A stretch of DNA of 64,000 nt from Larix kaempferi. Taxonomy: Eukaryota; Streptophyta; Pinopsida; Pinales; Pinaceae. The notes under the pieces are model-generated. The model was not told where the DNA came from, searched no databases, and saw only the letters and a list, made by a program, of their open reading frames with translations. The stretch is taken from NCBI GenBank assembly GCA_027924585.1, contig BSBM01000763.1:823001-887000 (forward strand), written 5' to 3'. Position numbers and translations under genes: made by a program. This document shows, piece by piece, positions 49,301 to 61,930 of the stretch (positions are counted from its first letter, which is position 1; every line of letters begins with the position of its first letter).

Positions 49301-51050
49301 ACTATTATTCTAAGAGCTGGTGAGTCTCTACATCAGCATTATGAAAAGATTATGACAAGTTATTTTAAATCTAGATTCATTTATCCATTTAAGACAAGCA
49401 AATTTAAGATCTACATCCATTTAAAAGTTTAAATCACACAATACAAGCAACATTCAAACATCATGATGGCAGAAACTTGAATCTATTCATAGTCATTAGG
49501 TGTTTACTCCAATGTCTGAAGACATCAAACATATCTTTACACGAACAACTTATATGAAGTTAGATGCAAAGTTTTTGACTATAATATCATTAATTTAAAA
49601 TACAAATATTTATAACCTAAACAAGGTTCACACCATATTAGTCATATGATTTCAATTTTTTTTTGTTATAACCTTTTTAATATGCAATTATCATGGTAAT
49701 TTCAGAACACCCTAAATACTTTTCATAACCCTCTTAATTTAATCTTTCTCAATTTCAATTTAATAATCATCTAAAATTAATGAAACACGTTTCTTTTTAC
49801 TTAACTAACTTTTTATACATAAATAAATTGTGGTGAAGCATGTGCTTTGTCTAACTATATTCTACATGATCTTAACATATGTCATCATAACACCATTCAC
49901 TATGGAATGAGGATATTTATATGTAATCTATTAAGAGAATAATTATACATAACCGAACTATATTTTAACAATTTATTCTATATTAGTCCTTAACATGATA
50001 TTTGGTGTAATTGATAAGACAATATTAGATGTAAAGGTAATACCATCCATTATCAACAAACGTTTAAACAAAGGTTTGAACAATCATATAAACGAAGCTC
50101 ATAATTATTTGTGAACAAACAATTATGCATGCATGAAAAGAAGTACAACTAAAGTTAATGTCGATGATTTCTTAAATAGAGGTGTTTAACATAAGTTTAC
50201 TATAAACATTGACACTTATCTAAATTAGTTAGAGGCTTAGACATATGTGACTGAAAGCTTGACTATAATGTTATGTACCCAAATTCTTCTATACTATTTT
50301 GGGAAATGACTTAATATTTTTTTCTCAAACATCTTCCAAATGTACCAGTAAGTTAGTCATAGTACTTCCCACTATGTAGTAATCAAGCACATCCTACTAA
50401 TGTTATTCCAACATTTAAGGATATAAGTAATCAAATCATATAAAGTTCTACCATGTAATGACCAAATATGAGGCTATTCCTTTTCGTACAACCCTTCTAA
50501 AAAGTGTAGATAAAGTTCTACCATGTAATCACCAAATATGAGGCTATTCCTTTTAGTACAACCCTTCTAAAAAGTGTAGTTAATTTTACAATGGTCGTCC
50601 AACCTATATGGTAAATAGTGTGGAACCACTTCTTGCCCTTTCAAATGTTAGAAGTATAAAAATATGATAACCCAATGAATGTAATTCCAATATTATTCAA
50701 GCATTTATAATCAACATATTCTTCCATGTTAATTTAACCATTGTATATAGTTAATATACACTCTCTTTCATCCACCTGGTAAAACTATAGTCATAGAAGT
50801 TAATTACACTCTTAGTATGTCTATGACATCTTGTAACGAATTTGGGCATGTTACCCTGTCCGTACAAGCTCAAATTTTTATATGGCCAAAATTTAACCAA
50901 GTTTTCCAAAGTTAAGCTATGAAATTTTTGACCTCGTAATTTGGTGCGGGGATTTTGCTCGCCGCGTGTCCCCCACACCTGTGTCTGCGCATACGGTTTC
51001 GAGCTAGAGTTGCTCTAAAAAATGAGGCCGGGTTCATGTGTACTCCTTCC
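46381..51050. other. non-coding repeat DNA, unit 2
   Basis: Counterpart of 26928-32544. The segment matching unit 1 from about 30147 to 31185 is missing, with the join near 49725. Extra short sequences near 48356-48410 and 48803-48890 occur only here. No coding potential is recognised. Confidence 0.5.
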
Positions 51051-51272
51051 GAATTAAAGCTCGCGTCGTTTTGGGGTTTGAGCTAGAGTCGACGGCACTA
51101 GGACAAGGCAAGTTCATCTGCTATGAATTAAAGCTTGGGTCATTTTGGGGTTTGGGCTAGAGCCGAGGGCACTGGGACAGGGCAAGTTCATTTGCTATGA
51201 ATTAAAGCTCGGGTCATTTTGGGGTTTGAGATAGAGCCAAGGGAAATGGGTGATAGCAAGTTCATCTACTAT
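51051..51272. repeat. 74-bp tandem repeat, three copies, unit 2
   Basis: Copies start at 51051, 51125 and 51199, matching the unit 1 array in period and number. Confidence 0.88.
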
Positions 51273-54200
51273 GTTCCACTAGGGAAACTTGTGGTGCTTG
51301 CCTAAATGATTATTGAAAAATTAGGGAGCCTCGAGTGTGGTTTTTCTATGCCGGCTGGTGACTGGAGCGGTGGTTTTTCGGCGAGTTGTGGTTCTCGAGT
51401 AGTTGGAGGAGTTATTGATTCGGGGATGGCCTTTAATGTTGGTTCGTGCTGGTTCTATTGGTGGTTTTCTTATTTAAAGTGGCTTGGGGTCTATTTGCCC
51501 ATTCTGCTTTGCTGGTTCCAGTCCTTGTTTCTTCATGCTCTCTAGTTGCAGTGTCTGGTGCTTGGTTTGACCAATCCTCTGCGGGAACGATTATCTGTGG
51601 GTGAGGTTTCCTGAAAAGAAAAGGGGACTGGGGAAAAGTGTTCAAGCGACGACATTGCTGCTCGGGTAAGTTTTCACTGATAAGGTTTCTATCCTAGAGA
51701 TAAAATTGCTTGATACCTGGATATGAATTGTGGAGTCCACTATATAAAAAGATCGATTCAATGATTTAACCTCCTTGCACATTTTAATCTAGGCTTTCGT
51801 TACTTTAGTCAATTAGCTAGTTTTTCCTTCAGCCACGTTCTTGCCGTGTCCTTTACTGTCACCTGCAATTTAGCTTTAAGTAACCGTGAAGCTGTGGTAT
51901 ATATGTAATCCTGTAGAGACAAGCACGGTGTAGAGTGGATTGTAAGCCCGTTGTTGGGTATATGTAATATTCACTATTGAGTAATAAGACACTGATATCT
52001 TTTTCGTGTGGGATGTTCCCCTGATTAAGGTTTTACCACGTAGATTTGTTGTTGGGTATCTGTAATCTTCACTATTGAGTAATAAGACACTGGTTTCTTG
52101 GCCCTATGGATGTCCCTTGATTAGGATTTTACCACGTAAATTTTCTTTGTTTTTTTCAGTGTGTTTGCTATTACTGTTTTGAATCGCTTTGATACTTTAC
52201 CTGCACAACAATTTGTATCAGACTGGTTTTATCTAAGCCGCCATTAATGGTTCTCTTGATATTCTGAGGGCTTGCACCAAAAGAACATCCGGTAGGCATG
52301 TAATTTAAACTTCCTCCATAGCCGTGGCGTCTCGGCTGAAAGACAAGGACTAATTCAGGGACTTCATTAATGAATCCTACTAGACCAATGCGGATCTTAC
52401 CAAGCATGAAAAGCCCTTTTTTCTGGGTGAAATTTTGTTGTTGTTGTTACTAATGATTTAGTAGTTATATTGACATAACGAGCCATTTTCTTTGTTGGAT
52501 AATTTTTATTATTTTTTTGATGGGATTAATTACTTGATGCGAATGGCTAGTAGTTAAATGTCATCCCAATTGAGCCCAATATTTACCTTACTCTTTCCTT
52601 TATGTGTCATTAATGTTTCTAGTAGGGATCTTAAGTATTTTACTGCCCAGAAGAGTTTAAAGGCTTGAGAGCCACATTTCCCAGATTATTAGCTCACTGT
52701 GTAGCTTTTTGACATTTGGAAGTGCCCGTTCATCATGGCTTTGCAATCTTCACATTATCATGGAGTGCTTGGGCATAGAGGCTTCTGCTATGCTGGTTGT
52801 CGTAGCTTGTCATGCCTGTTGTAGGATTTAATGCTCAGCCAACTGATCTATCTTTCTGAACTTGAATTTGGATTTTGCATTAGAATCTATAGCGATGGTT
52901 TCTGATACCGAAGGGCATCATACTTCACAAAACTACGAGGTTCACAAAAAAACGTATTCATTGATGCAGTGTGTGCGGTGTATGTTTGGCAATTATGAAC
53001 AAATTTAGTGACCTTTTTTTGCTTTGCATAGAGGCTTCTGCTATGCTAACGACCGTACATTGTTATTCCTATCGTATGATTTAATACTCAACCAACTGAT
53101 TTATCTTTTTGAATTTGGATTTGGCCTTTTTCCCTAGACTTTATAGCAATGGTTTTTGATACCGAAGCGCATCATACTTCACAAAATTACGAAGTTCAGA
53201 AAAAAAACATATCCCCTGTACATACCCATCCCTGATTCATTTTAGAAACAAATTTATACAATGGATGTTTTCGAATTGATTGCTTCCTAGACTCGCAGTT
53301 GATATAGCTCTAGGCCATTCCAAGAAAAAAATCTAGTGATTCCTATAAAAAGTCCTTAACAGAAAACAATTGTAAAAAAAGCAATCAAGTAAGCTTGACA
53401 ATATAATGTTGGGCACATTTTGAAATCCTAACGTCGAGTCATTCAGTATTTACTTGTATGTTCAATCATTAAAGTTTATGTTTGATGATGGCTTGTGTTG
53501 ACCAATATATGTTTACTAATGACTTGGGCATATAGTTTTCACCACTGCGGTTTTTGTCTCCTAGAAATGCCGGGGCTTCCATTCCACGTTATTTTTTCCA
53601 TTCCCTGTACTTGTTTTCTACCCTAATTTTTAGGTATGGTCTTTTTATCTGCAAAGGATGGCCATGTTTCTTAATTTATTTAATAAAAAACACATGTAGC
53701 TATCACATAGGTGCCCTATATTGTAATTAATGGCTTGGGAATTATAGACAGATGGAAATATATCCTTCCATGTTGTTTAACAAAACTGTACACAATCTCT
53801 GGAGCTTTGGCATAGTATTGTAGCACGTGAGTAACCTAGTTGCTGTCGATAGATAGAGTCTATATGGTAAGGCTCGAGCGATTTGAATTTTCATGCATTG
53901 CATGCAAGTGACTGTGTCCTTGATTGCCTGATTGATAATGCTTTTTATACAAAACTAGTGTTGGCATTTGAAAACATGTTAACCTATTCGATGATGCCTT
54001 TGTCCAGGTTTCCTAGACCATAATTAATAGCTTAGTCATTTTGCACTAACGGAAATGCCTCCTTTCCTTTTTGTTTAACAAAAGGTTGTAAAATGTATAG
54101 ATATTTGGCATAGGATCGTGGCAGGTGAACAACTTTGGTTGGAAAATAGGCAAAAGAATTGTCAATGAAAATGCTATTTTTGTAACAATTTGTTCCTTCT

Positions 54201-54612
54201 TTCGAGTTCTCTACTTTTGATGCCACATAAATTGCTTACTGCATATTTAGGTCAAACCGTTGTAGTCTGTACTATGTAGACACTGGATTCCTAAAGTGTA
54301 ACTTTTATATACAGTTTAAGGCCATCCACAAACCAATTACATGGTATTTTTTAGGCATATAAGACATCCTAGCCACTAGTGATTCCATTATGTGACTATA
54401 ATATTTCATTGTTCATGTGTGTTGATAGTTATTTTGCAAGAAATTTTCTCTGTTGTATTCTTTTGCAAAAATAAAGGCACCATTGAGGTTAAATGGGATT
54501 TCATTTGCTCGCCAATTACTTAAAACAATAGTCTTGAAATCTCAATAGAAGACGAAAATGCTTGAAGGCTAGAGAGCTTTGTACTCTTCAACAAACACAA
54601 ATTGGAATCTAG
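51273..54612. other. non-coding DNA, end of unit 2
   Basis: Counterpart of 32767-36110, with the same internal direct repeats (for example about 52786-52950 and 53030-53200). Reading frames open in unit 1 are broken here, which argues against recent coding function. Confidence 0.5.
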
Positions 54613-55600
54613 ACAATATTTTGGGCTTTAACCATACAACCAAAACTTTACTACACCACTGAGAACCTAAATTTTAAATAAACAGTTTGAATGCATTGAA
54701 AAAGTATGAAAAAATCCCCAATATGACGTATATTGTCTAATTTTCATGCATCTCAATTTCTATACTACAATATTTTGGGCTTTAACCATACAACCAAAAC
54801 CTTACTACACCAATGAGTACTTAAATTTTAAATAAATAGTTTGAATGCATTGAAAAAGTATGAAAAAATCCCCAATATGATGTATATTGTCTAATTTTCA
54901 TGCATCTCATTTTCTATACTACAAATAAAAATACTACACTAGATATCCAAGCTTAAGTTTGCCATTAATGTTTGTTTTTATTCCCATGTTTCTTTATTAG
55001 GCCTGCAACACAACAAGCAGTACCTGCTATGTTGGAACCCATAAGACATTTGTAGTTACCACTTTAACGTTAAGAAATTGTTGGTATAATTGAGTGGACA
55101 ACTTAGTAGCCTTGCTGAGGAATTCAACAACTTATGGTCAATAGTACATCACTACATAATTATTTTCCAAACTAACGCATCTCATTTTCTATACTACAAT
55201 ATTTTCGGTTTTAACCATACAACCAAAACTTTACTACACCACTGAGTACTTAAATTTTAAATAAACAGTTTGAATGCATTGAAAAAGTATGAAAAAATCC
55301 CCAATATGGTGTATATTGTCTAATTTTCATGCATCTCATTTTCTATACTACAAATAAAAATACTACACCAGATATTCAAGCTTAAGTTTTCCATTAATGT
55401 TTGTTTTTATTCCCATGTTTCTTTATCATACCTACAACACAACAAGCAGTACTTGCTATGTTGGAACCCATAAGACATTTGTAGTTACCATTTTAACGTT
55501 AAGAAATTTTTGGTATAATTGAGTGGACAATTTAGTAGCTTTGTTGAGGAATTCAGCAACTTATGGTCAATAGTACATCACTGCATAATTATATTCCAAA
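54613..55600. repeat. higher-order tandem repeat: 154-bp unit (x3) with a longer extension (x2)
   Basis: The 154-bp unit beginning ACAATATTTT starts at 54613, 54767 and 55196 (the last copy ends at 55349). Copies two and three are each followed by a roughly 250-275-bp extension (54921-55195 and 55350-55600). The larger period is therefore 429 bp. The right breakpoint of the 16-kb duplication (54683) lies inside the first 154-bp unit. Confidence 0.88.
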
Positions 55601-58020
55601 CTAAGCAATGCTATGTAGACCCCAACCTCTTAGGGGCATGTACAAGGCCTTGTGAAACTAGTTCTCAACTATCTTTGGAACTAAGGTTGCAACAATTCAT
55701 TTGGCCTTATTGGAGCTCTACAAACATGTATTATTTTCACACTATAGAGATTCCTAGTCATGATGGCTTTGACTTTGATAGGCCGCCTTTCCCTCTCAAC
55801 ATCCTCTAGTAGTTGTCCAAGTCTATTGTCCTTGGTGCTTGTTTCTTCGTGCAATCTGTCTGTGGTGGGGATCTTAAGCATATTACTGCCTAGACAATTT
55901 TAGAGGCTTGATAGCCTCATTTCCCAGATTGTTAAATCACTCCGTGGCTTTTTGACGTTCAGAAGAGCTCGCTGATGATGGCCTTGCAATCTTCACATTG
56001 ATGAATTTCTCTATAAAAGTGTTAATATAGGATGCTGTGCTATATTATTTATCGTAGAGTGGTTGGTAAAAATACTTGCCAAGTAAAAGTTTATTAGTTG
56101 AGAATTGAATTTTATTTATTCAAGTCCATTTCAAACAAAAAGCCTAATTTAGGTTGTGGTTGCTTGCACTCATTTTCTTAATGCTAAAAATGCAATTGTG
56201 CATTTACTTAATCTGAAAAATACAATTGAATGAAAAATAAATTTTTTTGGTTATCTTAATCTAAAAAATACAAGTATACATTTTTTTAATGTGCAAAATA
56301 CAATTGAATGAAAAAAAGTGAAAAATACAATTGAATGAAAAAGAAAACCGTTTATTGCCTTTCTGCTTGTTGGACTGCTTTCAACTTCTACACAGCTTAG
56401 TTTCAATTTTAATGTGCAAACAAATAAGATATCATTTTGCATTGATGTTTACAATTATATATATTTTTAATTATTTTATTTTCTAAGATGTTTTCCTATG
56501 TTTTTTTTAACACTTTTGAAATATAGAATTTTTTTCCTTTTCTATAAAGATATAAATATATTTGGTTGATAATTTTTTTAAAATCCAAATTATTGGAAAA
56601 AAAAATACATCTTTTGCAAGAATTTGAATTTAGAAATAGAAAGATAATACACATGTCTATCTTTATTATCCTTTTATAAACTCTTTTTCCTATAATTTTT
56701 ATTTCTCTCTGCCTATACGCAGTAAATGTTTTCAAAGTAGCATGTGTTCTAGCCTCCTGACCAAATCTAGAGAGCTTGACTTTTAAGTGACCACATGGCC
56801 TGATTTTGCAAAGGAATCTTCTATGCCTCCTTTGCATAGTGACTATCATATCCATCATTTCTTTATCTGTCATATGTTGAAATACTAAACAAATTTTCAA
56901 CATTGTCAAGATGCTCTAGTACTTGTCCTAGTATCTGATCTGATTTTGCTTGGTGGATGGATGGAGCATATAGGGGGATTATGATGATAGAGTATTCAAC
57001 CCTTTTGGTATCTATGGCATCTAAAACTTTAGGGGGTGGATTCTTGCATCTTTTCAATATGTATTGGCATTTAAAAATTGCACGATGTAGAAAAAACTCG
57101 AACATTTTATGCTCAGTGGTTGTACTTCTGGTTCCGTTCCTGTGTCTAGGTACTTCATGAGAGCATATGCTTAAAATCCTAGATTTCTTCAATGCCTTGT
57201 CGTCATTCTGATATCATTTTCCACAAACACTGGGTGGGCATATGCAAATGTTGCACCGGACACTTCTTGCATATGCAATAGGTTGTTTGCTTGCTATTCT
57301 GTATTCATCTCTTAGAAACAAAGCTTCACAATTTAAATTTCCATAGGGACTTTAGGGCTGTGGAAAATAGGATCAGGAAAAAAATGCATTGTCATTGTCA
57401 TTGTGTCGGGTGCATCGGGTAAGAATAGGTGGCTTCTGACCCATTTTGGAAAGGGGTGTCCGAGATTTCAAAAGTTCCTATAGGTCGTCCATCTTTATTC
57501 TTATTTTCGATTGTATAATATTATCTACAGATTTAAAGAAGTCTTGGAAGGCTTATGCGTATTCTATCGTTGTGCCCAAAGAAGCTAGAGGAAGCCTTAT
57601 GCCTACTAAATGTATTGGCATTATACTTATTTTGGAAAAGGTAAAGGATTTCGCAATGCACAAGAATCCATTTTAAGTTCGCTCGCCACTGTTTCTTTTG
57701 TAAAAGAATCCCTTGAATAATGTAATTTGTCTAAGTGGCATTCTCGAAGTTTCCTTTTTCATCAATTTGCTATTTTCCCATCCAGTGCATAGGGACTAGA
57801 TGGAAATGTGAATATTGGGATGTGCATATGTTCTTTATATAAACAAACTATTGATATAGTTTTCTAGTAATCAAGTACTTTGCTATTCATGTAACTTCTA
57901 AATAAAAAAATGTTATTTTCAAATGAGCAAACTCAAAAAGTCCTATCTATGAACACTGTTTCGTGTTCATCATCTATTGAGCAAATTGTGACATATTTTT
58001 CCTAGAAACATAGATATTTT
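55601..58020. other. unassigned DNA between the repeats and the Helentron
   Basis: A fragment at about 55865-56005 matches 34120-34250 of unit 1 (ATAGCCTCATTTCCCAGATTG, ATGGCCTTGCAATCTTCACA). The rest has no recognised family. Overlapping minus-strand frames of 137 and 109 codons (56496-56909 and 56863-57192) show no known domain. The Helentron's 5' end may lie in this stretch but was not found. Confidence 0.45.
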
Positions 58021-58200
58021 TCCAATTGCTTCTTCTTGGTTTGACATATTCATGTTTCCAGGTTGAAGGAGATCCTTTCGCATATTGCACCAATCATTTG
58101 CGGTTGTAGGAAACACATGCAATATATGTTGTCTTCCATGTGTGTTGTTCTTTAGACACATTTCCTAATTGCTAAAATGGACATGCATATTGGAAACTGT

Positions 58201-58857
58201 TGCAATCAAAGCTGCATCGATAGAGCATGTGCTTTTGGAATCGATTGTCCTTGTGTGTAGACAATTGATATTGCATTGGATAAATATGGACTTTTATGGT
58301 TAAAATATTTTTGCTATTGGCCAAGAAATTGTCTGTTTGATGCACTTGCAGTTCTATTGCATTTCCGATATTCATCCAATGAAATTAGAGAAAGCATAGT
58401 ACATCATTTTAGAGCATGATTAAGTCAAAGAGATATAGAAGCATTGCGTTCATTGGAAACAGAATTAAGCAGTGGCTTTTTGCAAACCTTGCATGGTGTG
58501 CATGATTCAAATGTATATCTTCATCGAATGGCTCTTTCTGCTTCAAGTGTGCAGACTTCTTCAGAGATTGGTCTATGGGGTGACGTTTTTTGTATCAAAT
58601 GGTTTTCAAGATGGTTGGATCTCTCTATCTCAGTTTGGTCATTTGAATAACAACAAAGATACTTGAATTTCAAAGGCAACTGTGCTATGCATGGACTTGA
58701 TATTTTATTCCATGACCAGGTGGCATCTGCTGGACATTTTGAGCCATTGTTGTCATATAGAACAAGCAACAGTGCTTTGCATATGCAAATTGCACGACCC
58801 GTATGCACATTTACAATGAATGGTCAACATGTACAAGTGAACATGGCATCAATATGA
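58201..58857 (+). pseudogene. Helentron N-terminal OTU-like cysteine protease domain 1
   Basis: A Cys-rich lead (CNQSCIDRACAFGIDCPCV) is followed by the OTU nucleophile region PRNCLFDALAVLL (Cys codon at 58330-58332), then LHRMA...GLWGDVFCIKWFSRWL and the terminal GHFEPLL with the likely catalytic His at 58735-58737. OTU domains are deubiquitinase-like cysteine proteases; in Helentrons they are fused to the Rep-helicase protein, and their role is not settled. The Asp-Gly before the nucleophile Cys is replaced by Pro-Arg. Stops at 58258, 58417, 58648 and 58855 interrupt a single frame. This start is arbitrary; the frame is open in pieces further upstream. Confidence 0.7.
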
Positions 58858-59394
58858 CAGGAATTGGCCAAAAATTAACTTCTCCCAATGGACATGGTTT
58901 TCATTGACTGCCATGACTCACTGTTCAAGTCAATTTGCAGCATGGTGCCAAATTTTGATGTCCTTTCTTTACGAAAAGCAATTGCACAAATATTTTGCAA
59001 TTGTTACAATGTAAATGATATTAGAGTGATTGGTTGCTTCAGAAAACATCTACATCATACAAGCATCATGCAAGAGCAATGTATTGGCAATCGAAAATCC
59101 TTTGTCGTAAACCTTTCAATGTTGTATAGAGAAGGGAGAATAGAAGGCAATGCATTTGCATTGAAATGGATAAGTGAATTTTTCAATATCAACATAGCCA
59201 TTTGGAGCACACAAACAAAGACATTTTCACAAAAATTCCAACCATCCAATGGCTCTTTGAATACAATGTTTCTAATGCATTTTGCCAGTGAAAATTCACA
59301 TGTGAACTTTTGGCCACTGATTAAAGAACAACATACCATTTTGATTCAATCCAACCACCTTGTAGACATAGATAGATGTATGCAAGCAAAGTAA
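58858..59394 (+). pseudogene. Helentron OTU-like domain 2 (nucleophile Cys replaced)
   Basis: A second OTU-shaped segment lies in the same frame. It has DCHDSLFKSI where D-G-x-C-L/F is expected (Ser in place of the nucleophile Cys), then LSLRKAIAQIF, EGNAFALKWISEFFNINIAIW (parallel to WGD...W in domain 1) and a C-terminal SHVNFWPLI where the His motif is expected. The parallel layout suggests tandem duplicated OTU domains, the second catalytically dead or degraded. The 168-codon open stretch ends at a TAA at 59392. Confidence 0.6.
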
Positions 59395-59569
59395 ATTTGC
59401 AATGCAACTAGCACAATGCAAGAAAACACCTCCAACATTGCAAAAGAACATGTCTATGCATTAGAGCATGTCTCAATAGCAATTTCACAAAAACCAACAA
59501 GAGCCTTTGAAAAAAAAAATGTAGCTAAAAAGGAAACATTGCACAATCTTAAGAAAAGAATAAGAACAT

Positions 59570-60504
59570 AGAAACATGTTCTCTCAGCTAGGACAAAAAA
59601 ATATCCAAAACCTCGCACAACAATAAAAGCTTATTTGGCTAATATTCAAGATACACCAATTCATGCCTGCATTGTCTGTGAGACATTGCAATTCAAAAAG
59701 AAAATGGACAATGTTGACAACAACGCAATGCAAAACTATGCAACCTTGTGCATGGATAATGGCTTGAAGACAATTGGCATAGATCAGGACATTTGCAAAA
59801 ATTGCAAGATTAGCATTCATAATGAAAAGATACCTATATTTGTAGTTCCTTCACAAATTTGTCGTAATAAAAAACTAGATCTTGTCACAGTTCTAATGCC
59901 GCTGGAAGAAAGACTGGTGTCACCAAGGCTAGCCTTTGCTCAAATAAGACTATTGGGATACAAAAGAGCACAAATTGCACTCACGGGAACAATTATTAAT
60001 GTTCCTGCAAACTTGAACAAGATACAAAAAGCTTTTCCTAGAAGCTTCGAAGATTCAGAAATAGTTGCAGTGCTTTTGAAAAGAAAACTAGAATACAAGA
60101 GTTCTTGTTTTTATGGAAATGTTCGCCCCTATGTTGTTATGACTGCATTAAATGACCTTTGCAATACCCCACTCTACAAATATGAGAACATTACTATTGA
60201 CCATGGGTGGGGGCAAATTGTCCAAAGAAACATTGGGCTAATCAACCAGTCCTTGATACATATAGACACAGATGAATTTAGTGATGATGAAATAGACCTA
60301 GAACTTTCCAATGAAACAATGGTTCACGGCTATGGGAAATCCCACCAAATAGAGAACCTGGCAAACCAGATCATACAAATTTCACCGTCTAAGGGATTAC
60401 AACCATTGGGCATCTTCCAAGACAAGTTTTATGAAGAACTGAACTTCCCTTCATTGTTCTTTGGATACAGTCAGCCAGAAGATATCATAAATCGATTTAA
60501 ATAG
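59570..60504 (+). pseudogene. Helentron zinc-finger and DUF6570-like region
   Basis: In the same frame as the OTU domains. Zinc-ligand pairs are CIVC (residues 12-15 of the 59635 frame) and CKNC. The region VSPRLAFAQIRLLGYKRAQI, with INVPANLNKIQKAFPRSFED and NVRPYVVMTALNDLC after it, is characteristic of the segment N-terminal to Rep in many Helitron proteins (DUF6570-type). A TAG at 60502 separates it from Rep. A linker with stops at 59392 and 59567 joins it to OTU 2. Confidence 0.8.
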
Positions 60505-61930
60505 CAACGAACGTCTCATTGGAAATTGCAACATGTGTCAAGAGACTTTGCAAGACACAATACAAACACCTTTTTCAAAGCAGTGCATGTTCTGATTCAA
60601 CAAATCAGAGGTTCTGCATGGATTTCAATACGAAAAGGAGAACTACAAGGAAAACCTCTAGTTGCAAAAGATGTAAAATATAAAGCAAACCTTCAAAAAG
60701 TATTAAATTCACCAGTTGCTTACCAATGTTTAAAAAGCATATGTACATCTCCTGATTACTTTGAACATATAAGAAAAGATGTCTCGCAATGATTCGACAA
60801 CTTGGCCCGCCCACTTTTTTTATCACTTTCACTAGTGCTGAACATATTTGGCTTCCTCTTTGCAATGCATTGAAAAAGGTTGAATATAGGATTTCTTCCA
60901 ACATTGGCAGAGAAGACACTGCTTGGACAATAGAAACATTGATAAAAGAGAATCCAGTGATTTGTAGTTGTTATTATAGGCATAGGATGTCAGCAATGCG
61001 ATCTTTGATTTTAGCAAACAATGAATTGTTTGGACTAGTGATAGACTACTTTTTCATCACTGAATTCCAAAGTAGAGGCAATGAGCATGGCCATGCTTTG
61101 CTATGGACAAAAAATGCCCCTGTATATGGCCAGACATCTGATACAAATGTCACAGCATTTGTCGATAGATACCTCTCCTCGGACTCTTTGCTTCTTTCTG
61201 AAGAATTGGCCAAGATTCAAACACATCATCATACAAAAAGTTGCAAAAAACATCAATATTCTAGCTGTAGATTCAACTTTCGTTTTCCTCCAATTGAAAA
61301 AAATACCATTTTGCAACCTATAGAAAATGCAAATGAGAAAACAATTCGCAAAGCAAAGGAGCTATTCCTGGTTCTAGAACAAAAGACTTTTCCAAGTACT
61401 ATGACCTTTGATATGTTCCTTTCAGAATTCAACATAACAAGGGATGAATACCTAGTTCTTAATCGTTCAGTGTTGCAACGCCCTACTTTGCTTTTAAAAA
61501 GACACCCATCTGATGTTTGGATCAATGCATTCTCCAAGCAAATCCCAACCCTTTGGAATGCAAATACAGATGCACAATTCATCCTTGATGCTTATGCTGC
61601 AGCGACTTACTGTAGCTCTTATGTTACAAAAATGGATCGCACAATGACAACTGCTTTGAAACAAATAAAGGAACAATGTCTTCTTGATAATGATGGAAAC
61701 ATTGAAACAATCCGCAAACTTGGAAATGCACTACTGAGCATGCAACAAATGTATATTCGACAAGCTATTTATATTGTGATTTCATTGCCTTTATACACAA
61801 GTTCTAAGGAAACTATATTTATTAATACAGGGCCAGTTGACAAAAGAACCTATGTCTTGAAAAACCTAAGCTTTTGGCCCAAGAGCGAGATGACTCATAA
61901 AACATTCTATGCCCATCGCTTATTGAAAAA
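60505..61930 (+). pseudogene. Helentron Rep domain (HUH, two-tyrosine)
   Basis: The N-terminal part (60526-60785) ends in a frameshift and the rest is open from 60789 to 61949. Seen in order: GPPTFFITFTSAE (Rep motif 1), EFQSRGNEHGHALLW (HUH motif; His at residues 100 and 102 of the 60789 frame), a Cys/His cluster (HHHTKSC...SCRFNFRFPP) and the two-Tyr motif TYCSSYVTK (Tyr 274 and 278). This domain nicks and joins DNA ends in rolling-circle transposition. The residue between the two His is Gly rather than a bulky hydrophobic. A second frameshift near 61930 leads into KYIARPLDLEHITLAEF, the linker to the helicase. Confidence 0.88.

Larger units (their letters stand above)
36175..54682. repeat. 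tandem duplication, unit 2 (18.5 kb)
   Basis: Starts at the junction CAGATTGAAGAAG and ends before CAGTTTGAATGC at 54683. It holds the same content as unit 1, enlarged by the solo LTR and reduced by a roughly 1.04-kb deletion. Matching breakpoint 9-mers at 20257, 36175 (one mismatch) and 54683 indicate a microhomology-based event. Confidence 0.92.

Noticed and set aside
56496-57192. two overlapping minus-strand frames (137 and 109 codons) upstream of the Helentron
   Set aside because: No family resemblance, low complexity in part, and no splice or promoter evidence.
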